Shown piece after piece: positions 7,170 to 13,435 of a DNA stretch of 13,435 nucleotides. The first letter of the stretch is position 1. Each line of letters begins with the position of its first letter. The stretch is from positions 1 to 13,435 of the forward strand of contig CACBGC010000021.1 of NCBI GenBank assembly GCA_902538695.1, read 5' to 3'. This stretch comes from an uncultured Synechococcaceae cyanobacterium. GTDB lineage: Bacteria > Cyanobacteriota > Cyanobacteriia > PCC-6307 > Cyanobiaceae. The notes under the pieces are model-generated. The model was not told the DNA's origin, searched no databases, and saw only the letters and a program-made list of their open reading frames with translations. The position numbers and the translations under genes were made by a program.

Positions 7170-8114
7170 TTAAGAAATCTTTTTTTCAAAAAAATAATCT
7201 TGGATGATTTTACTAGATAATGATGGAAGATCTATATGAGGAAGATGACCACAATTTTGTAACCCTACAAAATTTAATTTTTCAATATTTCCTATTTTTT
7301 TAATCTCTTTTTTTCCAAGAATTCGATCATTTTCACCACATAATGTTTTGGTTGGTATATTTTGAATATATTTTTGAGTTCCTGCAAACCCACCACTTTT
7401 TGCAAATGATGCAAGTGAATTCCTCCATCCTTTACAACCTAAATGAATTGAAGCAATTTGCTCTTCCATCTCACCAACGCATTCATCTGGAAAAGCAAAT
7501 GCTTGCCTACATAGACTTTTTCTGACCTGAGGCAATCCAAGAAATGAGGTGCCAATTTGGTTAAGAGGAAAAGGGATACTCTTAGGTTCTCCAAACAATC
7601 CGGCGGGGGACAAAAGGATAATTTTATCAATAGAATCAGGAATTTCATAAGCAAGTTTTAAAGCTGTTGAGCCTCCCATAGACGCACCTATAATTTTTAG
7701 ATTCTTTGTTATTTTTAATGTCTTAAGGAGATCAATTAAATGCGAAATTATTTTCGAAGAATTGTATACATTTGTTGCGCACCTAGGACTAAAACCAAAA
7801 CCTAGAAGATCAGGAGCGATAACTTGAAAATTTCTTTTTAGTGATTTATATATTCTTCTGAATTCTAAAAAACTACTATCAAAGCCATGAAGAAGAAGTA
7901 TAGGTTGACCCTTTCCTCCCATAACTACTGGGAATTTTAAGAAGTTCCAATTTTGATTGAGTTTTATCCACTTAACATCATTTGCCAAATAAAGACCTAA
8001 AGGATCTAATAATGACAATTTGGCACTTTCGAAAAATTCTTCATTTAAATCACTTAATTGTTCAAAATTATTTTTAGTCAAAAAATATTTATGATTTAAT
8101 TTTTTGTTGTTCAA
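7170..8114 (-). CDS. Alpha/beta-fold hydrolase
   Basis: A 314-residue alpha/beta hydrolase of unknown substrate. Fold marks: the oxyanion-side motif ILLLHGFDSS (73-82), followed by VIAPDLLGFGFSPR. The nucleophile elbow is GASMGG, with the Ser at about residue 144. An acid candidate lies in CGENDRILG and the catalytic His in NCGHLPHID near the C-terminus. The triad is therefore complete, and an esterase, lipase or C-C hydrolase role is possible. The start is TTG (8114-8112), the only bacterial start codon between the upstream in-frame stop (8132-8130) and the coding region. It lies inside the end of the dehydrogenase gene (26-base overlap), with GAGG 12 bases before it. The first 65 residues precede the hydrolase core, so a later start cannot be excluded. 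It is the last gene of the apparent clpC operon and abuts cdsA tail to tail. Confidence 0.87.
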   Translation of the reverse strand: MNNKKLNHKYFLTKNNFEQLSDLNEEFFESAKLSLLDPLGLYLANDVKWIKLNQNWNFLKFPVVMGGKGQPILLLHGFDSSFLEFRRIYKSLKRNFQVIAPDLLGFGFSPRCATNVYNSSKIISHLIDLLKTLKITKNLKIIGASMGGSTALKLAYEIPDSIDKIILLSPAGLFGEPKSIPFPLNQIGTSFLGLPQVRKSLCRQAFAFPDECVGEMEEQIASIHLGCKGWRNSLASFAKSGGFAGTQKYIQNIPTKTLCGENDRILGKKEIKKIGNIEKLNFVGLQNCGHLPHIDLPSLSSKIIQDYFFEKKIS

Positions 8115-9180
8115 AATTTGAAATAACCTCTATTATGTCTCGTTTATTAATTTCAAAAGGCAAAAAGTGAATCTCAGATTTATCCCGACAAGTAAAATCA
8201 GCAATTTTCTCTAAATTATTATTTTCAAAAACATTTATTCCAAGTTGTCCGATAGTAGTTGGCAAATTCAATTCTTTCATAAGTACAAATAATTGTTTAA
8301 TTGATTGATCAGCTAATTTATTATTATTTTTCATTTCTTCTAGTCTTAATTGCAATAATAATCCAACCCCAACAATCTCACCATGTAAGAATTTATTAGG
8401 GGTGATTATCTGAGTAATTGCGTTATGAATAGCATGGGCTGCTGCAGTTCTACATTTTTCTCCACCAATACCGCCAACTAATCCTGCTGTAAGACCACAT
8501 GCTTCTACAGTATTTTGCCAAGATGGATTATTTTCAAATTGACCTTTAAATGCATTTCCTCCCTCTATTAATAATTGATCTCTTAAAACTCTTGATATCT
8601 GAATTGCTTGTTGAACAAGACCGTCATCTGTTTTTGAACTTGTTATTGAGGATTCGTACCATTTTGCCAAGGCATCTGCTATGCCACTTGCAAGTGTTCT
8701 TGATGGAGCTGTTTGAATAAATTTATGATCAAAAACTAGTATTTTCGGACAAGATTTTAATGCGACATCCTTTATGAATTGACCATCCTTTGTATATATA
8801 TTTGATAAGGCTGTCCAACCTGCACATGTAGAGGCGCTTAGGGGGACTGTAATACAAGGGATATTAAGAGACTCGGCTATATATTTCCCAGAATCTAGAA
8901 CTTTGCCACCTCCAGCTGCGATCACAGAATCATTATTATTATTTGAAATGATATTCTTAACTCTTGAAAGATCTTCGTAACAACAATCAAATTGTAAATT
9001 AGCAGAATTAACATTAAGTTTTTGATTTTTTAAATCATTAAAAATATTATTTCTCAAATTATTTGTTTGAATCCCTCTGCCTAGAATTAATGGACTTTTA
9101 GTTAATTTAGTAATTTGAGGTAAAGATTCTTCCCAAGCGTAATTTCCCCTATATATAGTTTCTGGAGAGATTGACTGCAT
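8089..9180 (-). CDS. GldA-like metal-dependent dehydrogenase
   Basis: Member of the iron-containing/polyol dehydrogenase superfamily, closest by motif to glycerol dehydrogenase. The protein has 363 residues, against about 365-370 for GldA. The N-terminal half carries the NAD(P)-binding motif AAGGGKVLDSGKYIA (88-102) and TVPLSASTCAGWTALSNIY (111-129). Metal ligands expected from GldA alignment are Asp169 in GIADALAKW, His252 in AHAIHNA and His266 in FLHGE. The spacing from Asp169 to His252 equals the 83 residues between the corresponding Asp173 and His256 of Bacillus GldA (from memory). A catalytically competent protein is likely, but the alcohol, polyol or polyol-phosphate substrate cannot be read off; glycerol-1-phosphate dehydrogenases are relatives. 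It lies 15 bases downstream of clpC and overlaps the following hydrolase, so co-transcription is likely. A four-Asn run (80-83) reflects AT-rich codon use. Confidence 0.88.
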   Translation of the reverse strand: MQSISPETIYRGNYAWEESLPQITKLTKSPLILGRGIQTNNLRNNIFNDLKNQKLNVNSANLQFDCCYEDLSRVKNIISNNNNDSVIAAGGGKVLDSGKYIAESLNIPCITVPLSASTCAGWTALSNIYTKDGQFIKDVALKSCPKILVFDHKFIQTAPSRTLASGIADALAKWYESSITSSKTDDGLVQQAIQISRVLRDQLLIEGGNAFKGQFENNPSWQNTVEACGLTAGLVGGIGGEKCRTAAAHAIHNAITQIITPNKFLHGEIVGVGLLLQLRLEEMKNNNKLADQSIKQLFVLMKELNLPTTIGQLGINVFENNNLEKIADFTCRDKSEIHFLPFEINKRDIIEVISNFEQQKIKS

Positions 9181-9195
9181 ATTTACTTTAAATGT

Positions 9196-11721
9196 TTAGA
9201 AGTTGGCACCTGCGAGCTCTTGAGAAGATTCTTCAGAAGAAATATTTATTGTAACTTTTTTATTATCATCTATATCAACTAAAGCATTATCTCCATCTTT
9301 TATTCTTCCAGAAAGAACTTCTTCAGCCAAACTATCTTCGAGTAAACGCATAACTGCCCTTCTCAAAGGTCTCGCTCCGTATGAAGGATTATAACCTTCC
9401 TCAACAAGTCTTTCTTTGAAAGCATCGGTGACGTTTAAATTAATGCCTTTATCTTGTAATCGGACAAAAACTTCCTGCAACATTATTTCAGCAATTTCTT
9501 TAACTTCATTTTTAGTTAGTTGTCTGAATACAATTATTTCATCAAGTCTATTTAAAAATTCAGGCCTAAAGTACTGCTTAAGCTCTTCATTAACTAATGA
9601 TTTAATTCTATTATATTGGCTATCTTCAACTGAATCACCTGAGAATTCAAATCCAAGTCCGCCTCCTCCTTTCTCGATTACTTTTGAACCAATATTAGAG
9701 GTCATTATTAACAGTGTATTTTTAAAATCTACGGTTCTACCTTTGGAGTCAGTTAATCTTCCGTCTTCAAGAAGCTGCAATAATAAGTTGAAAACATCTG
9801 GATGAGCCTTTTCAACTTCATCAAATAAAACGACAGTATAAGGACGTCTTCTAACCGCTTCAGTAAGTTGGCCACCTTCATTAAAACCAACATAACCAGG
9901 AGGCGAACCTATAAGTTTACTAACTGTATGTCTTTCCATAAATTCAGACATATCTAATCTGATCATTGCTTCTTCACTACCAAAGAAATATGAAGCTAAT
10001 GATTTAGTCAATTCAGTTTTACCAACACCAGTTGGACCAGAGAAGATAAAACTTGCGATGGGTCTATTAGGATTTTTTAATCCAACTCTTGCTCTCCTAA
10101 TAGCTCTTGAGACAGCTTTTACAGCTTCATCTTGTCCTATTAACCTTTGGTGAAGGGTTTCCTCCATATTAAGAAGCTTTACTGACTCAGTTTCTGTTAA
10201 TTTTTGAACAGGAACACCTGTCCATGAAGCCACAATATGTGCTACATCCTCTTCACTAACAAGGGGACTTTGTAAAAGTTTTGAATCACTTTTTACAGAA
10301 TTATCAGCATCAGATTGATCTCCAGGTGTAGATTCTTTATTGTTGTTTAATACCTCTTTAATTTTTGCAGACAATTCCATCTCTTTTTCACGAAATTGGC
10401 CAGCTTGATCAAAATTTTGGTCTCTCACAGATTCTTCCTTCTTTTTTTGGACTTGTCTTAGTTCTTTATCTATCTGTTTTGCTTCAGGCGGAAGTTTAGA
10501 ATTTATTAAACGTACTCTACTTCCAGCTTCGTCGATGAGGTCAATAGCCTTATCGGGTAAAAATCTGTCAGATATGTAACGATCCCCTAAATGAGCGGCT
10601 GCCTCTAACGCATCATCAGTAATTGTTAGACGATGATGTTGTTCATAACGCTCTCTAAGACCTTTTAAAATTTCGATTGTATCTTCTATAGATGGTTCCC
10701 CTACCATTACAGGCTGGAATCTTCTTTCTAGAGCAGCATCTCTCTCAATATGTTTTCTATATTCATCTAGAGTTGTTGCTCCAATACATTGAAGTTCCCC
10801 TCTTGCTAATGCAGGCTTGAGTATATTTGCTGCATCTATAGCTCCTTCAGCAGCTCCAGCACCAATTAAAGTGTGCACTTCATCTATGACAAGGATGACG
10901 TTACCTGCTGATTTAATTTCTTCCATTATTTTTTTTAACCTTTCCTCAAATTCACCTCTATACTTTGTTCCTGCTACCAAAAGACCAATATCAAGAGTCA
11001 AAACTCTTTTATCCTCAAGTATGTCAGGAATATTCCCTGTTTGTATTCTTTGTGCTAAACCTTCTGCGATAGCAGTTTTTCCTACACCTGGCTCACCAAT
11101 AAGAACAGGATTATTTTTTGTCCTCCTACCTAGTATTTGAACAACACGGTCTATTTCTGAATGACGTCCAACTACAGGATCTAATTTTGATTCGCTTGCT
11201 AATTTTGTTAAGTTTGTTCCAAATTCATCAAGAGTAGCAGTTTTTAAGTTGCTCTTAGATGCACTGGCCCCTGAGCCAACTTCGGCTGTTTCACCCAGCA
11301 TCCTTATAACTTGAGTTCTAACTTTTGTGAGGTCAATATTAAGATTTTCAAGAACTCTTGCAGCCACACCCTCACCTTCTCTTATTAAACCTAACAATAA
11401 ATGTTCTGTTCCAATGTAATTGTGGCCAAGTTGACGAGCCTCTTCTAAAGATAGTTCTAAAACTCTTTTAGCCCTGGGAGTAAAAGGTATTTCTACAGCT
11501 ACAAATCCTGAACCTCTACCAATTATTTTTTCAACTTCTATCCTTGAATCTTTTAAATTAACTCCAAGTGATTTAAGTACTTTTGCTGCGACCCCAGTTC
11601 CTTCTCCAATTAACCCCAAAAGAATTTGTTCAGTTCCAACAAAATTATGACCAAGTCTTCGAGCTTCTTCTTGAGCAAGCATAATGACCTTTATAGCCTT
11701 TTCTGTAAACCTTTCAAACAT
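9196..11721 (-). CDS. clpC: ClpC, AAA+ unfoldase of the Clp protease
   Basis: HSP100-type unfoldase that partners ClpP/ClpR in cyanobacteria and chloroplasts to degrade proteins in the cytosol. The 841-residue protein shows two Clp N-domain repeats (about 1-70 and 78-145). AAA+ domain 1 has Walker A GEPGVGKT (209-216) and Walker B VILVIDE (275-281). A UVR-like coiled segment follows at about 425-455, which distinguishes ClpC from ClpA. AAA+ domain 2 has Walker A GPTGVGKT (562-569), pore-loop GYVG (609-612) and Walker B VVLFDE (630-635). LGF (689-691) is the expected ClpP-docking tripeptide, and the C-terminal D2-small domain is at about 735-815. Everything looks intact and essential. A low-complexity Ser/Asp/Asn linker lies at 461-485. 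No CIRCE element or Shine-Dalgarno is visible upstream. It appears to head an operon with the dehydrogenase and hydrolase genes. Confidence 0.97.
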   Translation of the reverse strand: MFERFTEKAIKVIMLAQEEARRLGHNFVGTEQILLGLIGEGTGVAAKVLKSLGVNLKDSRIEVEKIIGRGSGFVAVEIPFTPRAKRVLELSLEEARQLGHNYIGTEHLLLGLIREGEGVAARVLENLNIDLTKVRTQVIRMLGETAEVGSGASASKSNLKTATLDEFGTNLTKLASESKLDPVVGRHSEIDRVVQILGRRTKNNPVLIGEPGVGKTAIAEGLAQRIQTGNIPDILEDKRVLTLDIGLLVAGTKYRGEFEERLKKIMEEIKSAGNVILVIDEVHTLIGAGAAEGAIDAANILKPALARGELQCIGATTLDEYRKHIERDAALERRFQPVMVGEPSIEDTIEILKGLRERYEQHHRLTITDDALEAAAHLGDRYISDRFLPDKAIDLIDEAGSRVRLINSKLPPEAKQIDKELRQVQKKKEESVRDQNFDQAGQFREKEMELSAKIKEVLNNNKESTPGDQSDADNSVKSDSKLLQSPLVSEEDVAHIVASWTGVPVQKLTETESVKLLNMEETLHQRLIGQDEAVKAVSRAIRRARVGLKNPNRPIASFIFSGPTGVGKTELTKSLASYFFGSEEAMIRLDMSEFMERHTVSKLIGSPPGYVGFNEGGQLTEAVRRRPYTVVLFDEVEKAHPDVFNLLLQLLEDGRLTDSKGRTVDFKNTLLIMTSNIGSKVIEKGGGGLGFEFSGDSVEDSQYNRIKSLVNEELKQYFRPEFLNRLDEIIVFRQLTKNEVKEIAEIMLQEVFVRLQDKGINLNVTDAFKERLVEEGYNPSYGARPLRRAVMRLLEDSLAEEVLSGRIKDGDNALVDIDDNKKVTINISSEESSQELAGANF

Positions 11722-11735
11722 TAGAAGATTAAATT

Positions 11736-11765
11736 TCTACTAATAACCTACCAGTTATATGTCAA
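11736..11765 (-). promoter_or_regulatory. Candidate clpC-proximal promoter block
   Basis: On the minus strand an exact TTGACA occupies 11765-11760, followed after 17 bases by TAGTAG (11742-11737), a weak -10; TATTAG at 11745-11740 is an alternative with a short spacer. The ATG is at 11721. The block shares TTGACATATA and a following TAGTA with the region upstream of the ABC1 kinase gene. Support is consensus match and recurrence only. Confidence 0.35.
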
Positions 11766-11847
11766 TTTTGTGTTCAGAATGAGCTTTTGTGAATACCCAA
11801 AAGTATTATTTATCAAATTAAATTGAATCTTTTTAGTGATATAGCAA

Positions 11848-11864
11848 GAAATTATAGTAATTTC
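11848..11864. promoter_or_regulatory. Palindrome containing TATAAT between rimI and clpC
   Basis: GAAATTA (11848-11854) and TAATTTC (11858-11864) form a perfect 7-bp inverted repeat around a 3-base centre. Read on the minus strand the element contains an exact TATAAT (11856-11851), about 130 bases upstream of the clpC ATG and 32 bases after the rimI stop. This fits a -10 overlapped by an operator, which would suit stress control of clpC. A chance AT-rich palindrome is possible. No good -35 lies at 16-18 bases. Confidence 0.4.
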
Positions 11865-11895
11865 AATGATTCTGGTTATCCGAACAATAAAATTT

Positions 11896-12342
11896 TTACA
11901 TTTTTTTAGTTGTTAATTTTTTTTCTTTTAAAAGAGCATCTGAACCATCTTGATAATAATTTTTTCTTCTTCCAACAGTAGAAAAATCAAAGCGACTATA
12001 AAATCTTTTAGCAGTAATATTGTCCTGAGAAACCTCCAAGAATATTTTTTTTAGATTTAATTTTTCACATTTTTCTATTAAGTAGCCCATAAGATATGAT
12101 CCAAAACCCTTTTTCCTGAATTTCTTAGTTACAACAAAATAATTTATTTGAGCTTCATCAAGAACAACCTGAATAACACATACTCCAATGACTAAATTTG
12201 TAATTAATAATCCAAATATTTTTGTACCTTCTTTTTTGAATTCGTTAGCCCATTGTTTCTTGCTCCATAGGGAAATCGTATTTGAATCTAATTCACAACA
12301 TAATTCAATATCTTTCTCATTTAATTGTTTGACAGATATCAT
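11896..12342 (-). CDS. rimI: RimI-like GNAT N-acetyltransferase
   Basis: A 148-residue GNAT acetyltransferase that moves an acetyl group from acetyl-CoA to an N-terminal amine; RimI acts on ribosomal protein S18 in E. coli. The acetyl-CoA pyrophosphate loop is KKFRKKGFGSYLM (73-85), with R76-x-x-G79-x-G81. The RimI-type C-terminal pattern is present: EVSQDNITAKRFYSRFDF (103-120) followed by GRRKNYYQDGSDALL (124-138), including Glu103, Asn108, Phe114-Tyr115 and the tandem Tyr129-Tyr130. Length matches RimI (about 148-160). The usual final Met of the DALxM pattern is replaced (DALLKEK) and a Lys-rich tail follows. Its acceptor may differ, since many cyanobacterial GNATs are annotated this way by similarity. 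It is divergent from lysA and upstream of clpC on the same strand with a 174-base gap. Confidence 0.85.
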   Translation of the reverse strand: MISVKQLNEKDIELCCELDSNTISLWSKKQWANEFKKEGTKIFGLLITNLVIGVCVIQVVLDEAQINYFVVTKKFRKKGFGSYLMGYLIEKCEKLNLKKIFLEVSQDNITAKRFYSRFDFSTVGRRKNYYQDGSDALLKEKKLTTKKM

Positions 12343-12380
12343 TCTATTATATATGTATTTAAAAGTTCAAATCTAGAGTC

Positions 12381-12388
12381 ATTATAAA
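12381..12388. promoter_or_regulatory. Overlapping divergent -10-like elements between rimI and lysA
   Basis: ATTATAAA reads as TATAAA on the plus strand (12383-12388), 39 bases before the lysA ATG. It reads as an exact TATAAT on the minus strand (12386-12381), 38 bases before the rimI ATG. Both distances suit short leaders. A second minus-strand TATAAT at 12351-12346 is only four bases from the rimI ATG and would imply an almost leaderless message. No convincing -35 is seen for either direction: TTGCCA on the minus strand at 12406-12401 is only 14 bases away. Confidence 0.4.
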
Positions 12389-12427
12389 ATATGACAGTTT
12401 TGGCAAAACTTTATTTAAAGTTCTCCC

Positions 12428-13435
12428 ATGGAAGAAAAAAAATCTTTTTTTAAGCAGAAAATTGACTTGGAAAGTCCTAATAAAAATATTGTGCCAATTA
12501 CTACATCTATAGGAGGAGATGGGAAATTGTCAGTTGGTGGCTGTTCTATTGAAGAGTTAGTTAAAAAATATGATTCTCCTCTCTATATACTAGATGAAAT
12601 CACTTTAAGAAAGTCTTGTAGAGCTTATAAAAAAGCACTAGAAAAATATTACCCAGGGGAATCTCTCCCAATATACGCTTCCAAGGCAAATAGCTCTATA
12701 TTCATGAGCAATCTTGTTTCCTCAGAAGGTCTAGGACTTGATGCAGTGTCAGAGGGAGAATTATTAACTGCTCTAAAGGGTGGGGTCCCAAATGAAAAAA
12801 TTGTTTTTCATGGTAATAACAAATCGGACAAAGAAATTGATTTCGCAATTAGAAATAACATCAAAATAATCGTAGATAATGATTATGACTTAAGAAGATT
12901 AGAGGAATTATCAAATTCATTAAATCATGATTTAGAAATAATGATACGCTTTACTCCTGGAATTGAATGCCATACGCATGAATACATAAGAACAGGTTCA
13001 TTTGATAGCAAATTTGGTTTTGGAATCGAATATTTGAACAAATTATTTGCAAGCATAAGCGAAACTAAACATTTAAAATTAAAAGGAATACATGCTCATA
13101 TTGGTTCCCAGATTTTTGAACTAGACCCACATAAGGATCTAGGTGAAATAATGGTAAAGGTTATTTTAGACGCCAAAAAATTTGGTCATAATATTAGAGA
13201 ACTTAATGTTGGTGGAGGTTTAGGCATTAAATATACAATCAATGACGATCCACCTTCTATCGATGAATGGATTAAAACAATTTCCAACTCAGTTGTTAAA
13301 GCTTGTAAAAAAAACAATTTAAACCTGCCAAAATTGATGTGTGAACCTGGCAGATCTATTGTATCTACAGCAGGCATAACAATTTACAAAATTGGGGCTT
13401 TTAAAAAAATTCCTGGAATCAGAACTTATTTATCT
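12428..13435 (+). CDS. lysA: Diaminopimelate decarboxylase, C-terminus cut by window edge
   Basis: Catalyses the last step of lysine synthesis, decarboxylating meso-diaminopimelate to L-lysine with PLP (fold type III, alanine-racemase-like barrel). I translated 336 codons from the ATG at 12428 without a stop. Seen: YILDE (53-57); the PLP lysine K86 in YASKAN; GLGLDAVSEGEL (101-112); HGNNKSD (128-134); HIGSQI (224-229); the phosphate-binding GGG in NVGGGLG (260-266); and EPGRS (306-310). The family is about 420-460 residues, so the C-terminal region with the catalytic Cys (CESGD-type motif) lies beyond the window. The alternative, biosynthetic arginine decarboxylase of the same fold, is much longer and has a different N-terminal part. 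The N-terminal 35 residues are a short extension ahead of the conserved core. No Shine-Dalgarno is present. It is divergent from rimI. Confidence 0.95.
   Translation, partial: MEEKKSFFKQKIDLESPNKNIVPITTSIGGDGKLSVGGCSIEELVKKYDSPLYILDEITLRKSCRAYKKALEKYYPGESLPIYASKANSSIFMSNLVSSEGLGLDAVSEGELLTALKGGVPNEKIVFHGNNKSDKEIDFAIRNNIKIIVDNDYDLRRLEELSNSLNHDLEIMIRFTPGIECHTHEYIRTGSFDSKFGFGIEYLNKLFASISETKHLKLKGIHAHIGSQIFELDPHKDLGEIMVKVILDAKKFGHNIRELNVGGGLGIKYTINDDPPSIDEWIKTISNSVVKACKKNNLNLPKLMCEPGRSIVSTAGITIYKIGAFKKIPGIRTYLS

Noticed and set aside
7170..7205. T-run and A-run near the cdsA/hydrolase junction, considered as a terminator
   Set aside because: The T7-C-A7 fold has essentially no loop and no G-C pairs, and it lies within the hydrolase coding sequence.
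7343..7654. Short open frames on both strands inside the hydrolase gene
   Set aside because: They overlap the conserved hydrolase reading frame, have no family resemblance and lack initiation signals.
9416..9805. 129-codon plus-strand open frame
   Set aside because: Antisense to well-conserved clpC domain 2; no recognisable family, and the composition is that of a reverse-strand shadow.
10817..11140. 107-codon plus-strand open frame
   Set aside because: Antisense to the clpC domain 1 Walker region; the Ser/Pro-rich translation is typical of a shadow.
11722..11895. Search for a CIRCE/HrcA site or small RNA upstream of clpC
   Set aside because: No TTAGCACTC/GAGTGCTAA arms and no GC-containing hairpin with a U-tract were found.
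1..13435. Defence system, prophage, insertion sequence, CRISPR or tRNA-linked island
   Set aside because: Every sizeable frame belongs to a core housekeeping family; no transposase, integrase, direct-repeat array or tRNA-like sequence was seen, and composition looks uniform.

Overview
The window is AT-rich, gene-dense chromosomal DNA from a streamlined marine picocyanobacterium. The gene content, short spacers, near absence of Shine-Dalgarno sequences and Lys/Asn/Ile-rich proteins point to Prochlorococcus, probably a high-light-adapted lineage. That assignment rests on recognising the families and the composition, not on a search. I see no mobile element, CRISPR array, tRNA, rRNA or horizontally acquired island. 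Ten protein genes are essentially housekeeping, and two of them (prs and lysA) run off the window edges.

Layout. 1-758 (-): 5' part of prs (PRPP synthase). 1022-2542 (+): malQ, divergent from prs across a 263-base AT-rich spacer. 2584-3078 (-): small RodZ-like helix-turn-helix membrane protein, convergent with malQ; a 14-bp tandem repeat lies over the junction. 3185-4840 (-): ABC1/UbiB-family atypical kinase, separated from the RodZ-like gene by a spacer holding an 11-bp perfect inverted repeat. 4905-6305 and 6312-7169 (+): a compact Orn/Lys/Arg decarboxylase and cdsA, 6 bases apart. 7170-8114, 8089-9180 and 9196-11721 (-): transcribed as clpC, then a GldA-like metal-dependent dehydrogenase, then an alpha/beta hydrolase, with a 15-base gap followed by a 26-base overlap. 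11896-12342 (-): rimI-like acetyltransferase. 12428-13435 (+): 5' part of lysA, divergent from rimI.

How the genes fit together. They serve several core processes: nucleotide, His and Trp precursors (PRPP), glycogen/maltodextrin turnover (MalQ), phospholipid synthesis (CdsA), polyamine or cadaverine formation (decarboxylase), lysine synthesis (LysA), protein quality control (ClpC) and ribosomal-protein or related N-acetylation (RimI). They do not form one pathway. The groupings most likely to be operons are decarboxylase-cdsA and clpC-dehydrogenase-hydrolase.

No obviously new multi-gene system is present. The points most worth a second look are non-coding: the tandem repeat at the malQ/RodZ-like junction, the inverted repeat behind the kinase gene, a palindrome containing TATAAT upstream of clpC, and a shared TTGACATATA promoter-like block upstream of both clpC and the kinase. 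The dehydrogenase and decarboxylase also have open substrates.
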